Shown: positions 61,201 to 64,000 of the stretch, piece by piece
How the letters are laid out: each line of letters starts with the position of its first letter
How positions within the stretch are numbered: the first letter of the stretch is position 1
DNA from: Salvator merianae
Lineage: Eukaryota > Chordata > Lepidosauria > Squamata > Teiidae
Reading direction: 5' to 3'
DNA length: 64,000 bases
Assembly (NCBI GenBank): GCA_003586115.2
Contig: QVOM02000115.1
Span: forward strand, 7,174,799-7,238,798
The notes under the pieces: generated by a model
The model's database searches: none
Told to the model about the DNA's origin: nothing
The model's input: the letters and a program-made list of their open reading frames with translations, nothing else
Program-made: the position numbers and the translations under genes

Positions 61201-63804
61201 TCTCATCCCATCCCTAATCCATTTTTCCAGCCTAGAACATCCATGAGACAGACTGGTGTGTGAACAATCCCACCTGCAAACTACTTCTAAGCCATCTCAG
61301 AAATCCTTTTCTTTTACAACCTGTGAACACTTCCTCACTACAAAACAGTGAAAGCTCCATGATTAGACATCTCAACTCTTTATTCCCTTTGAGAAACCCT
61401 TTGTGGTTGAGTAGCATGGAATGTAATCCTTTCCCATGCCTTCAGCTAAGTAAAATTACAGCTAATATATGAGTGTCTCTGTGTTTTTCTCCTAATAGCT
61501 TCAAGAAGGTGATAATCTGGATTGGAACAATTTTGCCATGACACGTATGAGAGCAAGGGAGTGCATATTTATCTCCCGTCATTATTTAAAAATTAGCAGT
61601 TTTAATATAGAAGAACTCTTCCATATCTTTCACAAATGAATATAGAAAAACTTTTCCATATCCTTCACAAATGATAGATAAAGACGATGGAAGTCTTTTC
61701 AGTGCTCAGGCTTAATTAACTTCATGAATCCTTTACACTAAATGTGGCAACTACCACTTAGGAAGGCATGAGAAACAAATTAGCATTACATATGGAAGAA
61801 GACTGGAGGTTATTATGGGACATCTATATTTAGAGGCATTCCCTGAGGAGCAATCGTGGGAGACAATTGCCACAGGAATGTCATCTCCTTTATAGTCTTC
61901 TACAAACTTCCAAATGCATCCACTACATCATTAATGAAAACGGTACTCCAACTGCATCATTGGTAGATAGGAGATCTTTTGGCGTCTACTGGTAATTTGC
62001 AATAAATCGGCAATAACTTCCTATTCCAAACAGAAAACTTAGGGCAATAATCACAACTGTATTTTTTGAATGCTGCTTGGTTCTGGTACTCAGAATAAAT
62101 TTCTGAGCTTCTTTCACTCTAAAGTATGTCTTTGTTGGTTCCAAGTAGTGGGTCTTAGGATTGCAAAAACAGTACTGAGCTTGCTGTCTGGAATACCCCA
62201 AGTGAGATGGACTTTGATTTGAATTGCAGTTCTTAAAACATTAATAGGAAATATGGTTGCTTATTTCGGTCAAAAAGAAACAAAGGAACAAATTAAAGCA
62301 TTAAGCATTTGTCAATTCCTTCAATTTTTTACAAATGATATAATAAAATACAACATTGTGTGATACAACATTCAAAGTAATTGAATCAACCTGGTCAGAA
62401 AGATAAAACAGATCAAATTTGCTGTTAATAGGAAATAAGCATTCAAACTATGTCCCTTTTAATGGTGAGATAAAATGTTTGGGTGACCTAAATAAAGTAA
62501 GTTTAGGAAAACAAAGTTATTTTACAACCTCAACGCGGAGTAAAATTGCTCTTTCTAATTTTAAGAAATAGATATCCAAAATACAGCTCCCTTCTCTCCC
62601 ATTCTTGTACTGAATAGCTCCCACTTGAAAGGAATATCTAAGATCAAAATTTACCATAAAATCCTGTCTTGCAGCATCAGTTTGCCTGCATTTTTAGTCT
62701 TGTGGATTTCAACTGCGTGTAGCAGCCATTTTACCAGTGATACTCCAAAACTAAAATTTGCTAAAGGACATCATGAAGCAAGTACATTAGTGAACTGGAA
62801 TTTAAACTGGGATCAAACATAATGACTGTTAGGAGTTAATACTTACTATTGTCTATTGTCATTATTTGATGAAAGGTTTAAATGGCTTTAAGAAGTAATG
62901 TAGGGTATGAAAAAGCATTAGCATAAAAAGCTGTCAAAATGCCAAACAACTGCAAAATAAAACAAAAATTGTGTATTTATTTATGGTTAATTGGTCTATT
63001 CTCAGATAATGGACAATATTCTCCTGAAACCCTCTGACTACATTATGCAAGAGTTATGATCAAATTATACATCAGTTAGTTTTCAGTCTTTCAAGATACC
63101 AGCAATTGCAAACTTCCTTGGAAAACAAAAACGATATTTAAACAAATGCTGATTTATAAATCCTTAAAATTGGATCCTATATTTATAAAATATATAGCTA
63201 GAATGGAAGGAAGCGGTTTGCTTGCTTGCTTGACAAATGAGCAAAAAAGGCATGATCTAGGTTCTCAAATAAATTCTCATTTAGACATAGAATTCTGTAT
63301 GTATAGTACATATAATGAAGTCTGTAAGTACAGTATTAGCAACTTGAGATCTCCATGGTACCGGTGTAATTGCTACTGTGTACACTTATAACCTCTCCTG
63401 AAAGCTCAGAACAGCTTATTTATATTATCCAGATGCTTTTCTGTCAGTCAGGTTAGATGCCAAGATCAGCTTAGCTTCAGCATTTTTAAAAACAAGAAGC
63501 AGCTTCATCTATCCTCTGTTCTCTGTCCTGTATTACCTAAGAATACAGAATAGTGATTAAAGCTTTGTTAGTTTTCAGGGACAACATCCTTAACATAAAA
63601 CCTGTATTATTTTGTACACAGGATTGCTCGCTCCTAAGCAAGCTTGTTGGATAGTCCTCTGAGCTGATAGTATTTATGCGCATATAAATGTGCAGACAAT
63701 CAAGCTTTAATACATGCACAGGAACATCAAAGGGGGGAAAATGGTTTACCTGCTAGACTGACCAGCCGAAAAATGCTCAATGCAATGAAGTTCCACAAGA
63801 TCAT
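37588..63804 (-). CDS. CD28: CD28 T-cell co-stimulatory receptor, whole gene (4 coding exons)
   Basis: Single-pass type I surface receptor of T cells. CD28 binds B7 ligands (CD80/CD86) as a disulfide-linked homodimer and co-stimulates the T-cell receptor through PI3K and Grb2. Joining 63804-63750, 41908-41543, 39368-39259 and 37728-37588 gives splice phases 1, 1 and 0 and one 223-residue frame ending in TGA. Residues 1-18 form the signal peptide, 19-140 the Ig V domain, 141-152 the hinge, about 153-177 the membrane segment and 178-223 the tail. The NQTD(L/I)YFCKIE stretch before the ligand loop, the YFNM motif in the tail and the C-terminal AYRS identify CD28 rather than CTLA4, whose tail carries a YVKM motif. 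Exon count, phases and length match human CD28 (220 residues). Oddities are described per exon. Ortholog identity is very likely; species is unknown. Confidence 0.93.
37729..39258 (-). other. CD28 intron 3
   Basis: 1.5 kb. GT donor at 39258-39257, AG acceptor at 37730-37729. A decayed M9-type fragment lies at about 38653-38780. No extra exon is evident. Minus-strand ORFs near 37700-38045 read exon 4 and adjacent intron in the wrong frame. Confidence 0.85.
39259..39368 (-). CDS. CD28: CD28 exon 3: hinge and transmembrane segment
   Basis: A 110-base exon encoding residues 141-177. The acceptor AG is at 39370-39369 and the donor is TGG|gtaag at 39258. The incoming phase is 1 and the outgoing phase is 0, as in human CD28. 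Residues 141-152 are a short hinge with Cys146 at the place of the inter-chain disulfide cysteine of human CD28. Residues 153-177 are hydrophobic and end in an aromatic cluster (FFYCW), fitting the membrane span; the GxLAxY core aligns with human GVLACY. The acceptor's pyrimidine tract is continuous with a long (TTCC)n/(CT)n microsatellite on the coding strand. A second possible AG four bases further in would break the frame. Confidence 0.9.
39369..41542 (-). other. CD28 intron 2
   Basis: 2.2 kb. GT donor at 41542-41541, AG acceptor at 39370-39369. It contains the purine/pyrimidine microsatellite against exon 3; otherwise no recognised features. Confidence 0.85.
39371..39530. repeat. (GAAA)n/(GA)n/(GGAA)n microsatellite next to CD28 exon 3
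   Basis: About 150 bases of almost pure purine on the plus strand: GAAA units, a GA run, GAAA units again, then about 16 GGAA units. On the CD28 coding strand this is a pyrimidine tract beginning a few bases upstream of the exon 3 acceptor AG at 39370-39369. It therefore supplies the acceptor's pyrimidine tract. Length is likely to vary among individuals. Confidence 0.97.
41543..41908 (-). CDS. CD28: CD28 exon 2: extracellular Ig V domain
   Basis: A 366-base exon bounded by a strong acceptor (long pyrimidine tract, then ctacag) at 41909 and a GT donor (AAAG|gtaaaa) at 41542; phase 1 at both ends. It encodes residues 19-140. Cys41 and Cys117 are the Ig-fold cysteines, the latter in LYFCKIE. 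Six N-glycosylation sequons start at Asn36, 42, 75, 79, 110 and 129. Three departures from human CD28 are visible. The ligand-binding MYPPPY loop after CKIE reads LTPPY, one residue shorter. The cysteine of human VEVC is alanine (Ala70). Extra cysteines appear at 45 and 83. Cys89 corresponds to the partner of the lost cysteine. The frame is fully open, so these changes are not explained by a frameshift. Confidence 0.93.
42060..42108. repeat. Short inverted repeat in CD28 intron 1
   Basis: 'aaaagtattaaatgtatttt' (42040-42059) and 'aaaatacatttaatactt' (42085-42102) pair, forming a hairpin of about 20 base pairs with 'ttgtgt/acacaa' extensions, about 150-200 bases upstream of exon 2. Confidence 0.85.
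42385..43195 (+). pseudogene. L1 LINE ORF2 3' remnant
   Basis: The + strand reads, with stops, 'TYHLLERTVNCNQH' then 'MCGGSAKR' (the His/Cys-rich C-terminus of L1 ORF2: H-x-W-W-x-C-like). It is followed by 'ENWYNEVWDTVLYQY', the W-x-x-x-x-W motif near the end of L1 ORF2. An A-rich 3' UTR follows to about 43190. Old and broken. Confidence 0.6.
43425..43515 (+). mobile_element. LINE 3' end fragment (L2-like)
   Basis: 'ctgttttaaattattgtaat', 'ttgccctgaggtcttagggt' and 'gggatagaaatgaaaa' follow the common order of L2-type 3' ends in squamates. The next such piece is at 44205. Confidence 0.6.
44205..44355 (+). mobile_element. LINE 3' end fragment (L2-like)
   Basis: 'catgttttaaattattgaaa', 'cttgccttgcgatctagggt' and 'gggcaggatacaaatgtcat', then an AATAAAATAAAT tail. 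Same type as 43425-43515. Between them, 43556-44130 is GGT/GGCA-rich without a supported gene. Confidence 0.6.
44694..44781. repeat. 88-bp palindromic MITE
   Basis: 'ggctgcatccagac' at the left pairs with 'gtctggatgcagtc' at the right. An inner stem 'tatatttggatattcc' pairs with 'agaatatccaaatata'. TGT flanks both sides (44691-44693 and 44782-44784). Confidence 0.85.
45723..46022. mobile_element. MITE family M6, 300 bp
   Basis: The termini GGCTGCATCTCCACTT and AAGTGGAGATGCAGTC are inverted. The interior has further inverted pieces ('ccatttcagaatgagg' and 'ccatttcaggatgagg' are direct repeats). No ORF of significance. Confidence 0.75.
46787..48359. mobile_element. Harbinger-like foldback element B, interrupted by E1
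   Basis: Two 375-base arms (46787-47161 and 47985-48359) are inverse copies. The ends read GGCCACGTTCCGACACGGCA and, from the right, GGCCGCGTTCTGACACGGCA. TAA flanks both ends (46784-46786, 48360-48362): a 3-bp TWA target duplication, as in PIF/Harbinger elements. A second element, E1, separates the arms. No transposase is encoded. CpG-rich relative to flanking DNA, suggesting a fairly young insertion. Confidence 0.85.
47165..47981. mobile_element. Harbinger-like element E1, 817 bp, inside element B
   Basis: The left end GGCTGTGATCCGACATCG and about 310 bases behind it match, in inverse, the right end of E2. The right end (to ctgcagc at 47981) and about 175 bases before it match, in inverse, the left end of E2. 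It is flanked by TAA on the left and TTA on the right. E1 is therefore an internally deleted, inverted relative of E2. ORFs inside are not transposase-like. Confidence 0.8.
48363..49711. mobile_element. Harbinger-like element E2, 1349 bp
   Basis: Bounded by TAA on both sides (48360-48362 and 49712-49714), sharing the first TAA with element B. The right end reads inward GGCCACGGTCCGAAATTG. The interior has a second hairpin (48826-49040, 'ctccgcagaacaatagcagc' against 'gctgctattgttctgcggac') and a (CT)n(CA)n run at 49171-49228. A large ORF through the microsatellite is low-complexity translation, not a gene. Confidence 0.8.
49171..49228. repeat. (CT)n(CA)n compound microsatellite inside E2
   Basis: About 12 CT units run directly into about 14 CA units. 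It gives rise to Ser-Leu and Thr-His repeats in spurious ORFs. Confidence 0.97.
49715..51090. other. CD28 intron 1, no feature seen
   Basis: Ordinary AT-rich intronic sequence with short ORFs only. A T-rich patch lies at about 50800-50870. Confidence 0.5.
51091..51526. mobile_element. MITE family M2, copy 8
   Basis: The left end is AGGACTTTTCACACCAACCA; the right end is eroded (gtaagtgcgaattggtcgct). M2 boxes: 'ggtgtaactatatcattcta', 'gtcacagccacactcactca'-type, 'agctgtggacaatgattttg', 'gttgtccatagtagtagcat'. Confidence 0.7.
51880..52970 (+). pseudogene. CR1 LINE, 5'-truncated reverse transcriptase
   Basis: The frame from 51868 carries 'SGVPQGPVLGSVLF' and the catalytic FADD box (about 52102-52113), then 'LEQWVETNRMIFNREKCKVL' and 'EKDLGVL'. 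It stops at 52431, while the thumb domain ('MEQVQRRATHMVSG', 'RRLRGDMIAVFKY') continues in another frame from 52513 to 52806. The 3' end has the CR1 octamer twice (TTTCTATG, ATTCTATG at 52951-52966). Truncated and frameshifted, hence inactive. Confidence 0.92.
53097..53588. mobile_element. MITE family M2, copy 9 (best preserved, ~490 bp)
   Basis: The left end is GAGCCTTTTTACACTTTGAG; the right end read inward is GGGGCCATTTTTACACTTTC. Interior hairpin 'gggagcagcctacagctgctcccaatc' region at 53187-53212. It contains the boxes used above to recognise other copies. Confidence 0.8.
53589..54650. other. CD28 intron 1, no feature seen
   Basis: No coding similarity and no bordered repeat. 54510-54650 is T-rich. 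Confidence 0.5.
54651..55572 (+). mobile_element. L1 LINE, 5'-truncated, with target-site duplication
   Basis: The flanks aaatttgagtccac (54651-54664) and aaattttgagtccac (about 55558-55572) form a roughly 14-bp duplication with one T difference. The insert ends in a GAAA-type tail (55545-55560), as L1 does. Within it 'CWHGCNKKG' (about 54980) corresponds to the Cys/His region at the end of L1 ORF2, followed by A-rich 3' sequence. A poly-A run at 54698-54717 may mark a 5' inversion. Confidence 0.75.
55972..56823 (-). mobile_element. Young L2/CR1-group LINE, 3' end with intact 214-codon frame
   Basis: On the minus strand, 56809-56165 is open for 214 codons. It encodes the thumb and C-terminal part of LINE ORF2, including 'VTHALITSRFDYCNALYMGL', 'QNAAARAIVGLPRFAHVSPT', 'LHWLPISFRSQFKVL' and 'LWNKLPPEIRTAPTLRAFRK'. 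A 3' UTR follows ('gagccgctccgagtccacgg', 'gaggggcggcatacaaatct') and an AATCT-type tandem tail (55972-55992). 5' truncated, so not autonomous, but undamaged and CpG-rich: a recent insertion in CD28 intron 1. Confidence 0.9.
57490..57695 (+). mobile_element. tRNA-derived SINE
   Basis: 'acacgggagaccaggtttta' (B-box region), 'cagctatgaagcatagtgag', 'tctgcctctcagcctaacct', 'acttcat', 'ctccttggagaaaaggtaga' and 'atatgaatgttaaaatacaa' follow the order of a common squamate SINE. The A box is not clear. Confidence 0.65.
57696..59250. other. CD28 intron 1, no feature seen
   Basis: AT-rich sequence, short ORFs only, no repeat borders recognised. Confidence 0.5.
59251..59801. mobile_element. MITE family M4, copy 2
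   Basis: The left end is AGCCTTTCTGCACTTACACT; the right end read inward is GGGGTCTTTTTGTACTTACC, an imperfect inverted repeat. The interior is collinear with 4317-4872. No conserved reading frame. Confidence 0.75.
60329..60708. mobile_element. MITE family M3, copy 3, split by another M3
   Basis: The outer ends are ggctgcattcatgcatagta and gctatgtctgacacagcc. The left half ends at about 60418 and the right half resumes at 60611 with 'aggatgtggattagagga', the M3 'gattagag' box. A complete M3 copy sits between. Confidence 0.7.
60419..60610. mobile_element. MITE family M3, copy 4, nested in copy 3
   Basis: The ends ggctgtgttcagacacagca and tgctgtgtctaatcacagcc are a clear inverted repeat. The interior 'cccagtccttctctaatcca' and 'gactgatgtgtgaacaatcc' is in the opposite orientation to copies 1 and 2. 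Confidence 0.8.
61119..61330. mobile_element. MITE family M3, copy 5
   Basis: The left end is agctgctttcacacaaagca, followed by an A run (61140-61155). The right end 'tcttttacaacctgtgaaca' is eroded. Interior 'catcccatccctaatccatt' and 'gactggtgtgtgaacaatcc' match copy 4. Confidence 0.7.
61331..63749 (-). other. 5' end of CD28 intron 1, no feature seen
   Basis: AT-rich. It contains a near-duplicate of about 25 bases ('gaactcttccatatctttca' at 61612 and 'acttttccatatccttcaca' at 61649). No exon-like ORF was recognised. Confidence 0.55.
63750..63804 (-). CDS. CD28: CD28 exon 1: start codon and signal peptide
   Basis: The ATG at 63804-63802 has A at position -3, a good Kozak context. It opens 18 codons plus one base and then a GT donor (G|gtaaac) at 63749. 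The peptide is MILWNFIALSIFRLVSLA, which aligns with the human CD28 leader (shared Ala-Leu-x-x-Phe core). It is a plausible signal peptide, although Arg13 lies inside the hydrophobic stretch, which is unusual. The phase-1 end joins exon 2 to create Glu19, matching the intron 1 phase of human CD28. The assignment rests on leader similarity plus phase. Distance to exon 2 is 21.8 kb, similar to the long intron 1 of mammals. An alternative upstream leader cannot be excluded without transcript data. Confidence 0.85.
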
Positions 63805-64000
63805 CTTGTGAAAGGATGTGGTGAAAATCCTGACCCCCAGAAAAATAAAAAGACTGCAGTGGGGTAAGAAAAAAAAAAAATCAACGTCTTAGATCAAGAG
63901 TCAGCTGGCTTCTGGATTTCTTTCTAATTCTTTCCCATTCAGAAGCATATAAAACCCAGAAGTGACAAACCATTCTATTGCAAACAGGAAGCAAAGCTCT
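63805..64000 (-). promoter_or_regulatory. CD28: CD28 5' UTR and possible proximal promoter (cut by window edge)
   Basis: These are the 196 bases upstream of the CD28 start codon. On the coding strand a TTTTATAT string lies at 63954-63947, about 145 bases before the ATG; it is a weak TATA-like sequence. The transcription start cannot be placed from sequence alone, and most of the promoter is likely outside the window. Confidence 0.3.

Noticed and set aside
63941..63960. CATATAAAA on the plus strand near CD28 exon 1 as a TATA box
   Set aside because: It is oriented away from CD28 as a strong TATA box; on the CD28 strand it is only a weak TTTTATAT, so I list it only as a low-confidence region.

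Overview
The window is vertebrate nuclear DNA, almost certainly from a squamate reptile (lizard or snake). The evidence is one spliced gene with vertebrate exon structure plus a repeat mix typical of squamates: CR1, L2-like, L1, R4/R2-like and BovB LINEs, tRNA-derived SINEs, and very many short hAT- and Harbinger-like DNA transposons. I could not determine the species. Nearly all open reading frames are chance or lie inside repeats, so the window is gene-poor.

The one gene I can support is CD28, the T-cell co-stimulatory receptor, on the minus strand. I assembled it from four exons with matching splice phases: signal peptide 63804-63750, Ig V domain 41908-41543, hinge and transmembrane segment 39368-39259, cytoplasmic tail 37728-37588. 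The predicted precursor has 223 residues; human CD28 has 220. Intron 1 is about 21.8 kb, and the other introns are about 2.2 and 1.5 kb. The protein keeps the Ig-fold cysteines, the hinge cysteine and the Tyr-x-Asn-Met signalling motif. It departs from the mammalian form in the B7-binding loop, the second Ig disulfide and the distal proline motif of the tail.

Layout: 1-36.3 kb is sequence downstream of CD28, filled with transposon copies and old LINE fragments, with no second receptor gene found. 36.3-37.6 kb is the probable 3' UTR, which carries a hAT-like MITE. 37.6-41.9 kb holds exons 4, 3 and 2, with a (GGAA)n microsatellite directly against the exon 3 acceptor. 41.9-63.75 kb is intron 1, containing a 2.9 kb nested Harbinger-like block with TAA target duplications, a CR1 copy, an L1 with target-site duplication and a young L2-like LINE. 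Exon 1 lies 196 bases from the right edge, so the promoter is probably mostly outside the window.

I see no bacterial features, CRISPR arrays, rRNA, functional tRNA or multi-gene system. The points of most interest are the non-canonical CD28 sequence features and the nested foldback transposons.
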